From the NCBI GenBank assembly GCA_023248635.1, contig JAHFED010000001.1, positions 62,001 to 126,000 on the forward strand: a DNA stretch of 64,000 nucleotides, in the 5' to 3' direction. The notes under the pieces were generated by a model that saw only the letters and a list, made by a program, of their open reading frames with translations, did not search any database and was not told the DNA's origin. This DNA is from Myxococcales bacterium (lineage in GTDB: Bacteria > Myxococcota > UBA727 > VGSZ01). Made by a program: the position numbers and the translations under genes. Each line of letters begins with the position of its first letter. Position 1 is the first letter of the stretch. Positions 18,224 to 26,345 of the stretch are shown piece by piece.

Positions 18224-18359
18224 GTGACGGTCTCGTGGGTTTTTCGGGTGACGGGCTCAGTGACGGTGTGACGGTCGGTGACGGTCTCGCTTTCGGAGAC
18301 CGGCACCGATAATAAGGCATCCGGATGCGCGTTTCATGACTTTGTGACGGAGGTGACGG
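18224..18359 (+). repeat. Cluster of seven GTGACGG repeats near attR
   Basis: GTGACGG occurs at 18224, 18248, 18260, 18268, 18278, 18344 and 18353. Near attL the six-base core is found in mostly inverted orientation (CGTCAC at 6715, 6723, 6788, 6798, 6808; GTGACG at 6766), three of these at exact 10-bp spacing. The interval 18119-18552 has no gene. These clusters may bind a directionality or replication factor. Confidence 0.45.
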
Positions 18360-18414
18360 TCTTTTTCTCTTAATAGAAAAAGAAGAGAAGAGATGGAGGG
18401 ACCGGGCTCGCATC

Positions 18415-18437
18415 GCCAGCAGTTTTGCCAGCAGTTG
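18415..18437 (+). promoter_or_regulatory. Right copy of 23-bp arm-type repeat
   Basis: Identical to 6593-6615 and in the same orientation, lying 115 bp inside the right att core. It contains GCCAGCAGTT twice. It is interpreted as an integrase arm-binding site. Confidence 0.6.
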
Positions 18438-18552
18438 CGCCAGCAAACGCCATGACGCCGGGCGTGCCTCGATGGCGTTTGGTGTGTCCAACCGCTTGAA
18501 ATAGCGGCACTCCATGGTACTCTGTGACGCATGGCGAAGCGTCCAAAGTCGA

Positions 18553-18607
18553 ACTTAAAATCCCTGGACGCGCAAGCGTCGTGCGGGTTCGAGTCCCGCC
18601 TTCGGCA
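18553..18607 (+). repeat. attR: 55-bp direct repeat, displaced tRNA-Leu 3' end
   Basis: A perfect copy of 6487-6541. Upstream bases do not form the 5' half of a tRNA, so this is not a functional tRNA gene. It marks the right edge of the element. Confidence 0.93.
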
Positions 18608-18685
18608 CACTGGCGATACCCCAAACGCAACCTTCCAGGCCCGCGTCGGCAGGTGCCGGCAGCCGAAGGGCGGAGGGTGGTCGTC

Positions 18686-19540
18686 TCAGGTCTCGACGGA
18701 TTCGAACATGATGCCGGCCAGCTTGCCGTCCTTGCTCTTGCCGACGACGAGGTATTGGTAGGCGCCCTGGTCTGTCGCCAACTCGTTCGGCTTCTTGTCA
18801 TCACGGGGGCCGACGCGGATGACGGTGACGTCGGTGAGGTTTTCGTCGATCACCTTTTGCAGACGAGCGAAGCCCTTGGCGTTCTTATGATAATAAGAGT
18901 CGAGCGTCGGATCGCTATATTCTTTTGCGGTATCGGCAATGAAGGTCTTACTTTCGACTTCAAAGGTGAAGGCCGACAGGTTTCCATCGTGCACATCAAA
19001 GCTGGCGGCGAGGGCGTCCTTGAACGTGGCGTAGACGCTGGCGCCGTCGATCTGGGCCGGTAGCTTGCCTTCGACGAAGGTCGGCTGGGAGTCGCCCTCT
19101 GAGACGAAATAGGTGTTTCTTGCGGCGGCGGCGACGGCCTGGGCCAATGCACCGCTCTTGGGTGCCGGCAGGGGCGCATCAACTCCCTTGGTTTCGGCGG
19201 CGAGCTTGACCGCGAGCTGTCCCGTCACCGACATCTTTGCGACCTCGGACGCGGAGAGACCGTTGCGGTTGAGGTCGTAGGCCGTGATCAGTTTTTCTTT
19301 GGCGAAGTCGACGGCGCGGGTGACGTCGGCGGCGGTGATGCGCGCTCCGGGCTTTTGGTCTCGGTGATCGATGAAGCGGAAGAAGCGATCGGTGAGCACC
19401 TTCTCGGTGCCCGTCAAGCTCTTGAGCTTGCTCTCGAGGTCCTTGCGGGACGTCACCCCATCGGGTGCGGCGGCGTCGGTGATGTTCTTCGCAACACGAT
19501 CGAGAACGGCATGAACGTCGGCCTTGGCGATGCGGGTCAT
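18686..19540 (-). CDS. EF-hand-like protein, unknown function
   Basis: 284 residues from the ATG giving MTRIAKADVH. The N-terminal 110 residues are helical with an EF-hand-like calcium loop (YDLNRNGLSASEVAKM) and a second degenerate unit (FRFIDHRDQKPGARITAADV). The C-terminal half (about residues 140-284) starts with YFVSEGDSQP and ends GIMFESVET, weakly reminiscent of nuclease A inhibitor-like proteins; I treat that only as a hint. There is no signal peptide. A palindrome shared with the encapsulin promoter region lies 27-48 bp upstream, which suggests common regulation. Confidence 0.7.
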   Translation of the reverse strand: MTRIAKADVHAVLDRVAKNITDAAAPDGVTSRKDLESKLKSLTGTEKVLTDRFFRFIDHRDQKPGARITAADVTRAVDFAKEKLITAYDLNRNGLSASEVAKMSVTGQLAVKLAAETKGVDAPLPAPKSGALAQAVAAAARNTYFVSEGDSQPTFVEGKLPAQIDGASVYATFKDALAASFDVHDGNLSAFTFEVESKTFIADTAKEYSDPTLDSYYHKNAKGFARLQKVIDENLTDVTVIRVGPRDDKKPNELATDQGAYQYLVVGKSKDGKLAGIMFESVET

Positions 19541-19566
19541 GGTCGGCTCCGGTGAAGTGCCGATGT

Positions 19567-19588
19567 TGGAGCAGTTGGCACGGCTCAA
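19567..19588. promoter_or_regulatory. Palindromic operator-like site upstream of the EF-hand gene
   Basis: Reads TGGAGC-N10-GCTCAA with the same core GTTGGCACGGCTC as the two sites before the encapsulin gene (29128-29186). It differs from the perfect palindrome at few positions. It sits 27 bp upstream of the start at 19540. Confidence 0.45.
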
Positions 19589-19629
19589 CACTGGCGGGTG
19601 AATGAACAACGATCTGGGTGCGCTGGATA

Positions 19630-20001
19630 TCAGAGAGCAGCGGCGCCGAAGCGAACCGACACCCCGCTGGCTTTGGCCGGCCGCAGGAAGAGGCCGAGGC
19701 GGTCGAGCACGCCGGCGTCGCCTTCGACCCTCACGGCCTGCTTGCCCTTCACTTCTTCGCCGCACAGGAAGCGCTCGAAGGCATCGCCAAAGAACCACAA
19801 TTTGACCTCGGCGCCGCGATCGAAGCCGGCGACGACGGGGGCGTCGAGGTCGCCGAGCGCCACCGTGAACTTCTCTCCGGCGCAGGAGAACGCCAGGCGG
19901 CCGTGCAAGAGAGCGAAGCGCTCGGGCTCGGCGACGATGGCGGCCGGCAGGGACCGCCGAAAAAAGTCACTCGTCTGGCTCATGCCTACATTATCGCCCA
20001 T
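19630..20001 (-). CDS. SCP-2-like sterol-transfer domain protein
   Basis: 123 residues, or 117 if the second Met (MSQTSDFF) is used. The fold pattern fits a short SCP-2/sterol carrier domain: FFRRSLPAAI, a strand pair FSCAGEKFTVALGD and VVAGFDRGAEVKLWFFGDAFERFLCGE, and a helix GDAGVLDRLGLFL. Such domains bind hydrophobic ligands or serve as accessory modules. No signal peptide is seen. The gene is divergent from the membrane protein at 20085. The family call is from pattern memory. Confidence 0.6.
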   Translation of the reverse strand: MGDNVGMSQTSDFFRRSLPAAIVAEPERFALLHGRLAFSCAGEKFTVALGDLDAPVVAGFDRGAEVKLWFFGDAFERFLCGEEVKGKQAVRVEGDAGVLDRLGLFLRPAKASGVSVRFGAAAL

Positions 20002-20084
20002 GTAGGTGGAGGGTTGCGGGCGCGCTCGGGATCGGGCCGGGGAATCTGCCCGGCCCCGCGGGAGGGCGTGCTACAGCGCCGCGG

Positions 20085-20813
20085 ATGCTGTCTGTGCTCG
20101 TGTTGGGGCTCACCATTGCCGCCGCTGCTGAAGCGCCCCTGCCCCCGCCGCCCCCCCTGCTGGGAACCGCCCCGCCGGTTGTCGCCCCGCCGGCTGTGCC
20201 TGCTCCCGCACCGCCGGCAGCGCCCGCTCCCCACGCTGCCGGTCCCGAGAAGAAGTTTGACGGCCTGGCGTCACCGGCCGTCGTCGGCCTTGGCACCCTC
20301 GCGGGCTGCGTGGCACAGGGCGCTTGCGTCGGCATCGGCCAGTTGGTGACGGTGGTGACCTTCGGCCTTTGCCCCCTGAGCCTGTTCGCTGGGTGCGTGG
20401 CGCCCTTGTTGAGCGGCTACGCCGCCGCCTACGTGGGCGATGCATTCGGCACCACCAGAGGCAGCGTGCTCGGGCCCGTGATCGTCGGCTACGTCGGGCA
20501 AGTCGTCGCCGTCGGCGCGGCGGTCGGCACTTTCTTCGTCTTTGGTGGCACCAGCCTCCTGGTGGGGCAGGAGAGCAACCTTGGCTCGACCGCCTTGCTG
20601 GGGACCTTCATCGCACCCGCCATCGTCTATGCGACGCTCTCGCTCGCGACCCTCGTCGCCCAGCCGCTGACCTACGAGCTGCTGTCGGAGGAAAAGCGGC
20701 CCGGCGACGACGGCTCAGGTCTTCCCGGCCTGGTCGAACCCAACCACCTGGCGCCGAAGGTGCCGAAGGCGCCGGCGAAGCAGGCGGCGCCGTCGACGGG
20801 CCAGGCGTTCTGA
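20085..20813 (+). CDS. Secreted/membrane protein with Pro-rich region
   Basis: 242 residues. A signal peptide (MLSVLVLGLTIAAAAEA) is followed by a Pro/Ala-rich stretch (about residues 18-52). Four hydrophobic segments follow between residues 65 and 195, the first two rich in Cys and Gly (AGCVAQGACVGIG, FGLCPLSLFAGCVA). The C-terminal tail is polar and basic. It looks like a polytopic membrane protein of a myxobacterial type, but no family is recognised. It converges on the YebC gene, with stop codons 2 bp apart. Confidence 0.65.
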   Translation: MLSVLVLGLTIAAAAEAPLPPPPPLLGTAPPVVAPPAVPAPAPPAAPAPHAAGPEKKFDGLASPAVVGLGTLAGCVAQGACVGIGQLVTVVTFGLCPLSLFAGCVAPLLSGYAAAYVGDAFGTTRGSVLGPVIVGYVGQVVAVGAAVGTFFVFGGTSLLVGQESNLGSTALLGTFIAPAIVYATLSLATLVAQPLTYELLSEEKRPGDDGSGLPGLVEPNHLAPKVPKAPAKQAAPSTGQAF

Positions 20814-20815
20814 GC

Positions 20816-21544
20816 TCAGCCCAGATTGTGGAAGACCTGTTGCACGTCTTCGTCTTGCTCGAGCTTGTCGACCAGCGTGAGGACTTCGAGGCCCTGTTCC
20901 TCGCTCAGCGTGGTGATCGGGGTCTGGGCCACGAACTCCGACTCTGCTGACAGGGGCGTGAGACCACGGGCCTCGATGGCGCTCTGCATCTTGCCGAAGC
21001 TGTTCATCGCGCAGCGGATGACCCACTGCTTGTCGCCCTTTTCTCCCGTGCTCTCCCCCATCTCTTCCAGGCCGTGATCGATGAGCTCCAACTCCAGTGC
21101 CTCTTGCTCCTTGACGTCGTCGAAGCGGAGCCGAAACACACCCATGCGCGTGAAGCCGAAGCCGACGGAGCCGGAGGTGCCGAGGTTGCCGCCGTTTTTT
21201 CCGAAGGCAGTTCGCACATTGGTGAAGGTGCGGGTGGGGTTGTCGGTGGCGGTGACGACGAGGACGGCGACGCCGTGGGGTGCATAGCCCTCGTAGATGA
21301 GCTCTTCGTAGCTGGCGGTGTCTTTGCCCTGGGCGCGCTTGATGGCGTCGTCGATCTTGTTCTTGGGCATGTTCAGGGCGCGAGCATTCTGGATTTGACG
21401 ACGCAAGGCCGGGTTCGAGCCTGGGTCCGGCCCGCCGGACTTCACCGCCATCACGATGTCCTTGCTGATGCGCGTGAACGCCTTCGACATCTTGTTCCAG
21501 CGGGCGAACATCGTGTGCTTCCGGGTCTCGAAGATGCGTCCCAT
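20816..21544 (-). CDS. YebC/PmpR family regulator
   Basis: 242 residues from the ATG giving [30 protein letters not shown]. YebC hallmarks are present: [30 protein letters not shown], the [13 protein letters not shown] strand, [19 protein letters not shown] with SGSVGF, and C-terminal domain 3. The opening residues are the variant seen in YeeN-like and Bacteroidota proteins rather than the AGHSKW start of classical YebC. Members act as transcription regulators, and some relieve ribosome stalling at prolines. A strong hairpin and a related half-repeat lie upstream (21575-21733). Confidence 0.92.
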   Translation of the reverse strand: MGRIFETRKHTMFARWNKMSKAFTRISKDIVMAVKSGGPDPGSNPALRRQIQNARALNMPKNKIDDAIKRAQGKDTASYEELIYEGYAPHGVAVLVVTATDNPTRTFTNVRTAFGKNGGNLGTSGSVGFGFTRMGVFRLRFDDVKEQEALELELIDHGLEEMGESTGEKGDKQWVIRCAMNSFGKMQSAIEARGLTPLSAESEFVAQTPITTLSEEQGLEVLTLVDKLEQDEDVQQVFHNLG

Positions 21545-21687
21545 GGCCTGCCTTAGAAAGGGGTTCTGGTCTTTAATCCCAGAGATCAGTTGAGTCTGCA
21601 TCTTCGGGAGCGGAGCGACCACGGATGGGGAGGGCCCCGTCGGCGACTTGCTCGACGACGGGAGGGGGCGCAGCCCCCTTGAAACAG

Positions 21688-21733
21688 AATCCCTGGGCTC
21701 AGTTGAGTGCAAACTCAACTGAACCCAGGGATT
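21688..21733. promoter_or_regulatory. Strong 21-bp inverted repeat upstream of the yebC-like gene
   Basis: Arms AATCCCTGGGCTCAGTTGAGT and its complement (one mismatch) flank the 4-base loop GCAA. A third, direct copy of the arm (18 of 21 matches) lies at 21575-21595 near the yebC-like start. The region 21545-21803 has no gene and also holds a GGGGGCGCAGCCCCC hairpin. It may be a terminator for the oxidase operon, a regulator site, or a relic of a small repeat element. Confidence 0.5.
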
Positions 21734-21803
21734 AGTACCGCCAACGAGGGCTGCGCGGGAGCACCGCCTGTGGGCAGGCGAGAGAGAGGCACTCGGGCCT
21801 CCA

Positions 21804-22976
21804 TCACCTGCTCGCTGCTGGCCCGAATCGATGGGGATCGAAGAGGCCGAGATCGAAAGGGCTGCCGCCGTCGACGACGAGATCGGCGGCGATCTCGCCG
21901 AGCACGCTGGCCATCTTGTAGCCATGGCCCGAACAGCCACCGACGACGATCACGCGCGACGACGACGGCGACGGCCCCACCAGGAAATTCTCGTCGGGCG
22001 TGTTGGTGTAGAGGCAGACCTTGCTTCGCAACGGCTCTCCATCCGCCACCGGCAGATGAGCACGCAAGAAGGTGCGAACGTCGTCGACGTCGGCGGCTGA
22101 GACCCTGCGATCGACATTGGCTGGCGTGGTCAGCGTGCCCCCGTGGTGCCGGCAGGCCTTGAGGGCGCCGTCGTCCTCACGACCGGGGATGGCATAGAAG
22201 GTCCCGCGCGCACCAAAGTGGATGAAGCAGGGGAGCGCGGGCACGGCGCAAGACGCGCGGACGGCGGGCTCAAACCACAGTTGCACCTGCCGCTCGACGA
22301 CGAGTGGCGTGGCCCCGGCGAAGGCCCGCAACACGGGATCGGCAGCCAACCACGGACCCGCGGCGAGCACCACGGAGCGGGCGCGCAGCGTGGTGCCCTC
22401 GTCGACGTCGACGTCTACGTGCTCTGGGCCTGGCCGCAGGGCGGTGACGCGCGCTGGGCACAAAATGACAGCACCGCGGCGGCGGGCGCCGTCGACGTGG
22501 GCCGTGGTGCAGCGCTCGACGTGCAGAAAGCCAGCTTCGGCCTCGAAGACGCCGACGTCGCCGGGGTTTGGCTTCAGCGCAGGGAACCGCTTGGCGATGG
22601 CGTGCTCATCGAGCACCTCGTGCGCCAGCGCGTGCTCACGGGCGGCAGCTTGGACGCCCACCACGGCGGTGTGACCCGGGGGCCCAAAGGTCAGGCAGCC
22701 CGCGCGCTGAAAGAGCGGCCCACAAAGCGAGGCGTCGACGACGTCGGCCAACTCAGCCCAGAGTGCGTAGGCGCGTTGCAACAGTGGCACGTAGCGAGCA
22801 TCTTCGAAGTAGGCCTTGCGGATGACACGGGTCTCGCCGGTCGAGCTGCCCTGGTCATGAGGGATGCCGTGGGCTTCGACGCCGACGATGCTGAGCCCGC
22901 GCGCTGCCAGATGGAAGAGAGCCGCCGCACCAAAACCACCAAGGCCGACGACGACGACGTCGCAATCTCGGATCAT
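21804..22976 (-). CDS. solA: N-methyl-amino acid oxidase (MTOX/MSOX-like flavoprotein)
   Basis: 390 residues. The N-terminal dinucleotide fold [21 protein letters not shown] binds FAD, and the early [17 protein letters not shown] segment is diagnostic of monomeric sarcosine oxidase and N-methyltryptophan oxidase. Cys321 in [16 protein letters not shown] is the expected covalent flavin attachment site, and [13 protein letters not shown] closes the FAD site. It would oxidise a secondary amine to an aldehyde with H2O2 release; which substrate it uses cannot be told. It is the last gene of a three-gene operon, its start overlapping the preceding stop (TGATG). Confidence 0.88.
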   Translation of the reverse strand: MIRDCDVVVVGLGGFGAAALFHLAARGLSIVGVEAHGIPHDQGSSTGETRVIRKAYFEDARYVPLLQRAYALWAELADVVDASLCGPLFQRAGCLTFGPPGHTAVVGVQAAAREHALAHEVLDEHAIAKRFPALKPNPGDVGVFEAEAGFLHVERCTTAHVDGARRRGAVILCPARVTALRPGPEHVDVDVDEGTTLRARSVVLAAGPWLAADPVLRAFAGATPLVVERQVQLWFEPAVRASCAVPALPCFIHFGARGTFYAIPGREDDGALKACRHHGGTLTTPANVDRRVSAADVDDVRTFLRAHLPVADGEPLRSKVCLYTNTPDENFLVGPSPSSSRVIVVGGCSGHGYKMASVLGEIAADLVVDGGSPFDLGLFDPHRFGPAASR

Positions 22977-23695
22977 CAGTTCTGCGCGACGGCCGGCTGT
23001 GCGAACGCGGCGAGGTTGACGATGTCGGCGACGGAGGGCGGTTTTTTCAGCTCCTTGAGATCGGCGCGGTCGGCGACGAGCGCCGCAGCTCCCACCAGGT
23101 TCGAAAACACCGGGATGATGCTCACGGCCAGCAGCGTTCCGTATTTGGCAGCCATGCCCCCGAGCGACTTCGCGAGCGCCGCATCGCCCACGCCGGCAGC
23201 GATGAGGGCGGCGAGGCCCGACGCCAGCGCAGTGCCGGCCAGGACGAAGGAGCCGACGATCGGCGTCAGCGAGAGGGCCGTCGCACCGATGGCCACCGCC
23301 TGCAGGGCCTTCGACAAAGCGCGGGAGACGATGACGACGGGGATCTCGATCTTGCGTCCATCTTTGAGCTCGATCTCGACGCGGCCTTCGCGCGACACCC
23401 GTTCGGGATCTTTGTTGATGATGGCGACCAGTCGCTTGCCCAGCGTCGTCGTTTCGAGCTTGGCCTCAACAGACTGAACACGGGTCTCGAGGCGGTCGAG
23501 GACGCGCGTGACGATGCCCGGCGGAGTCTTGGGGGCCGTCTCGCTCGCCACAGCCAAAGCCTCCAAGGCCGCGTCGACGTCGACGGATGTCCCATCGAGG
23601 CTCACCTTGGCGATGTCTGCGTGGGGAACGCCTTTTTGCTCGGCGCCCTTGATGGCGGCTCCGACGGCGACGAGGGCGTCAGTGCGGATCTTCAT
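22976..23695 (-). CDS. Membrane-associated protein with glycine-rich hydrophobic region
   Basis: 239 residues from the ATG (an in-frame TTG two codons earlier overlaps the upstream stop). The N-terminal 125 residues are soluble and helical. Residues about 130-215 carry three long Ala/Gly-rich hydrophobic helices (AVAIGATALSLTPIVGSFVLAG, LASGLAALIAAGVGDAALA, TLLAVSIIPVFSNLVGAAALVA). No family is recognised. The upstream gene encodes a DUF1795 protein, a family that includes chaperones for the membrane helices of type VI effectors, so a client-chaperone pair is possible but unproven. Confidence 0.65.
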   Translation of the reverse strand: MKIRTDALVAVGAAIKGAEQKGVPHADIAKVSLDGTSVDVDAALEALAVASETAPKTPPGIVTRVLDRLETRVQSVEAKLETTTLGKRLVAIINKDPERVSREGRVEIELKDGRKIEIPVVIVSRALSKALQAVAIGATALSLTPIVGSFVLAGTALASGLAALIAAGVGDAALAKSLGGMAAKYGTLLAVSIIPVFSNLVGAAALVADRADLKELKKPPSVADIVNLAAFAQPAVAQN

Positions 23696-23697
23696 GC

Positions 23698-24159
23698 TCA
23701 AACCTTCGCGGGAGGGGTGGAAAAGCTGATCGACTGCAAGAGAGCCAGCAGCGCGGGCTCACGGCGGGCAAAGACGCCTTCGACGCAAGAGACGGTGGCG
23801 CGCACGACCACAGGGCCGACGACGACGGCAGCGGTGAGTTGGCGGAGCGCGATATCGGCCAGGCTCAGGCGCACCACGGCGAGCGCCCCGGCCCCGAGCC
23901 CACAAGAGAAGGGCCGGACCTCGACCAGCACCAACCCAGGGTCTGCGGCCCGCAGCTTGTCGACCTCGTCGCGAACGACGGCGTCGGCGTCGGCGTCTTT
24001 GGCCAGCGCGAAGGTCAGGGCCAGGCTCTCCGTCGAGCGCGCCGGACGGTGGGCCGTCGGCAGCGGCGCATCATCGACGGGGGCGGTGAACAACAAGGTG
24101 GATTGATCGGACCAACCCTCGGGGAGATCGAGAGCAAGACCGCCGTGAACAAGACGCAT
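23698..24159 (-). CDS. DUF1795/DcrB-like protein
   Basis: 153 residues from the ATG giving MRLVHGGLALDLPEGWSDQST. The opening strand with LPEGWSDQSTLLFTAP, the central SLALTFALAKDADADAVVRDE helix and the last strand ending LLALLQSISFS fit the DUF1795 (DcrB-related) fold. In Gram-negative bacteria related proteins are found with Rhs/VgrG type VI effectors as EagR-type chaperones; no such genes are nearby. It is the first gene of the operon with the membrane protein and the amine oxidase, spaced by 2 bp. Confidence 0.65.
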   Translation of the reverse strand: MRLVHGGLALDLPEGWSDQSTLLFTAPVDDAPLPTAHRPARSTESLALTFALAKDADADAVVRDEVDKLRAADPGLVLVEVRPFSCGLGAGALAVVRLSLADIALRQLTAAVVVGPVVVRATVSCVEGVFARREPALLALLQSISFSTPPAKV

Positions 24160-24270
24160 GGCCGGGAGTATGCCCCGAACCCGAGCAGGAGCCTCAGCCT
24201 TTGGGTGAGCGACCGGTCTGGTGCAACCAGGCCAACACCCGGCCGGAGGCACGCTCCTGCACGCTCCGTC

Positions 24271-25095
24271 TCACCGAGCTGAGGCGCGCCTCTCGCGCAA
24301 CGCAGCGGCGACGAAGCGCAACCACGCCGCCGCCACCACCCGCTCGCCGGTCGCGTTCAGGTGGCCGCCGTCGTTGGTGTAGCTGGCATCGAGGCAGGGG
24401 TAGGAGTGAGCGTTCCAGACGAAGCTGCTGACGCCGTCGGGTCCCGTCGACTCGATGTGCGCGAGATCGAAGATCGGAGCGTCGGCGAATTCGGCTTTGA
24501 GGCGCTCGTTGAAGGCGCTGCGCTTCACGTTGGCGGCGTCCTGCCAGACCGGCAGGCCCAAGAACCGGCGCAGCGCGGACTTCAGGCCCCTCCCCGACGT
24601 CGTCAGCGGCACCGTGACGTGGGCGAAGCGGATCTCGGGGTAGCGCACGGCGAGTCCCCGCAGGGTGTGGCGGTAGTGGGCAAAGAGCGCATCGACGTCG
24701 GTGGCGGGGTCGACGTCGACGTAGCAGAGCTTCAGAAAGGCAAGCTCGGGGGCCAGACCCGGTGCCTCGGCGATGGCTCGGGCAAAGAAGTCGATCTTCG
24801 ACGTCGGCGCCGCATTGTCGCCGCCGGACCCATGCACCACCGCCGGCCCCGCAACCGTCGACGCCGCCGGCAACGTCACCATCCTGAGCTTGGGCCCGGC
24901 GACTTCGACGTCGAGGCGCTCAACACCCTCCAGGACGTTTGCCCCAACCGACTGGTGTAGGAAGAAGATTCGGGCGCCGCGCACCAAGGACACGTCGGCT
25001 GCGAGCTGGGGGCTCATGGCGTCTCCAGTGGGCGCGAGAGAGGGCACGATGCAGGCTCCCGTGAGGGCGATGAGCACGGGCACGAGCGGGTCCAC
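24271..25095 (-). CDS. SGNH/GDSL-like hydrolase-type lipoprotein
   Basis: 274 residues. I chose GTG 25095 because of its strong GGGGGAG site and because it gives a short lipoprotein signal MDPLVPVLIALTGAC; an ATG 20 codons upstream is also in frame. The body has the layout of an SGNH-type fold: FFLHQSVGANVLEGVERL near the start, LAFLKLCYVDVDP in the middle, and a terminal DGGHLNATGERVVAAAWLRFV that could supply the Asp-x-x-His pair (here DGGH). The N-terminal block has Ser in HQSVG rather than a clear GDS. The product is probably anchored in the periplasm or outer membrane; its substrate is unknown. Confidence 0.6.
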   Translation of the reverse strand: MDPLVPVLIALTGACIVPSLAPTGDAMSPQLAADVSLVRGARIFFLHQSVGANVLEGVERLDVEVAGPKLRMVTLPAASTVAGPAVVHGSGGDNAAPTSKIDFFARAIAEAPGLAPELAFLKLCYVDVDPATDVDALFAHYRHTLRGLAVRYPEIRFAHVTVPLTTSGRGLKSALRRFLGLPVWQDAANVKRSAFNERLKAEFADAPIFDLAHIESTGPDGVSSFVWNAHSYPCLDASYTNDGGHLNATGERVVAAAWLRFVAAALRERRASAR

Positions 25096-25379
25096 CAGAG
25101 CTCCCCCCGTGGGCCACCCAGCGATCCTGAACGACCAACCCCGCAAACGTCCCATGCGCCACCTCAACGGCGACCGCTCAAGCAAGGCGCGCACCGGTCT
25201 TCGCTGGTCGCTCGGGTTCACAGAGAAGCGACGGGACCGTGGCCCAGACGGTGGGGTGGGGAGCGCTGCCACAGCTGGGGCGCGGCGGAGCGCTCGGGCT
25301 GCAGGCCTCGGCGAGGTGTGGCCGCGCTGTCCGTCGACGGCTGGTGGGAGCACTGCAAGTGCCCCGCGACGGGCATCGA

Positions 25380-26345
25380 TCAGCCGACGGGCACGGCGTA
25401 GGTCATCACCAGGTTCATCCAACAGTCGGTGCCGTCGGGGTTGGCGTAGCTGTGCGCAACATCGGCGGTGAAGAGGATGGCGTCGCCGGTGTCGAGGAGG
25501 ATCTTCTCGTCGCCGAGCGTCAGCTCGAGGCGTCCTGCGGTGACGATGATGTTTTCGCGCGTGCCGGGTTGGTGGGCGTCGGCGTCTTCGCGGCCGTGAG
25601 GGGCGAGCCAAAGCTCGTAGAATTCTGTGGTGCGTTGACCGCCGAAAGGAAAGAGCGCCCGCGACGAAAAACGCCCATCGGCACTCAGCAAACGTCGCGC
25701 GCGCCCTTTGCGCAGCACCTCGGTACCCACCCGCTCCTGCGTCGACAGCAGCACCGAAAAGGGGACGCCAAGAGACTGCGCGATCTTCCACACCACGCCG
25801 ATGCTGGGGACGCTGCGGCCGAGCTCGATCTGACCAAGCAGCGCGCGGCTCACACCAGCTTGGCGCGCCAGGGCATCGAGGGAAAAGCCCAAACGCATGC
25901 GTTGCTCGCGCAAGTTGACGCCGACGATGGCGTCGAGCCCGGGTTCGGCAACTTCAGGAGTGGGAGCGACGTCGACGTTGCGCTGCGCGCGTTTCTTCGG
26001 AGTCTCGGCCACGGGGACAGGCACCGGCACGACGACGGGCAAGCCTGCTTTGATCCAGGCCTGCGTCCCGCCTTCGAGACTGAAGACGTCAGTGAAGCCG
26101 AGGCCGTCGGCGATCTTCGCTGCAGTCGCACTTCGGCTCCCTTTGGCGCAGACGAAGACGACGTTGTTGCGGCGCACCGCGTCCTTCGGATCGGCCCGCA
26201 GTCGGTCGAGGGGAAAAAGGCGAGCGCGCGGCACATGGCCCGTGTTCCATTCGCTCAGCTCGCGCACGTCGACGATGTCGAAGCGGCCATTTTCGTCGTC
26301 GGCCGTCAGCTCGTGCAACTGCGCGGGACTCAGGCTGCGGCTCAT
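25380..26345 (-). CDS. Rhodanese-HTH-cupin fusion regulator
   Basis: 321 residues. Residues 1-105 are a rhodanese domain (FDIVDVRELSEWNTGHVPRA, active-site loop CAKGSRS with Cys66, then LEGGTQAWIKAGLPV). A Pro/Val linker leads to an XRE-type HTH at about 143-197 (LREQRMRLGFSLDALARQAGVSRALLGQIELGRSVPSI). A cupin domain follows at about 235-318 (ending DAILFTADVAHSYANPDG). The XRE-cupin part is a known transcription factor type; the rhodanese handles persulfide sulfur. The ATG overlaps the cysteine desulfurase stop as ATGA, so it is translated as part of the encapsulin operon. I infer a sulfur-sensing regulator, perhaps autoregulatory. Confidence 0.88.
   Translation of the reverse strand: MSRSLSPAQLHELTADDENGRFDIVDVRELSEWNTGHVPRARLFPLDRLRADPKDAVRRNNVVFVCAKGSRSATAAKIADGLGFTDVFSLEGGTQAWIKAGLPVVVPVPVPVAETPKKRAQRNVDVAPTPEVAEPGLDAIVGVNLREQRMRLGFSLDALARQAGVSRALLGQIELGRSVPSIGVVWKIAQSLGVPFSVLLSTQERVGTEVLRKGRARRLLSADGRFSSRALFPFGGQRTTEFYELWLAPHGREDADAHQPGTRENIIVTAGRLELTLGDEKILLDTGDAILFTADVAHSYANPDGTDCWMNLVMTYAVPVG

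Larger units (their letters stand above)
6487..18607. mobile_element. 12.1-kb integrative element in tRNA-Leu(UAA)
   Basis: The boundaries are a perfect 55-bp direct repeat of the tRNA 3' end (attL 6487-6541, attR 18553-18607). The contents fit: tyrosine integrase (11264), excisionase-like HTH (8097), primase-helicase (8453), iterons (7425), sigma-like protein (6705), and cargo including a toxin-antitoxin pair. No capsid, terminase, portal, relaxase or conjugation genes are seen. It is therefore best described as a satellite-like or plasmid-like integrative element rather than a complete prophage or conjugative element. Unusually, the integrase lies in the middle rather than beside an att site. 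Confidence 0.9.

Noticed and set aside
18531-18761. A second tRNA-Leu gene or small ORF at attR
   Set aside because: Only the 3' 55 bases of the tRNA are present and the 5' half is missing; the ORF simply runs through the att repeat.
25096-25379. A gene between the SGNH-like lipoprotein and the rhodanese fusion
   Set aside because: Only shadow frames are present; no ribosome site or recognisable product.
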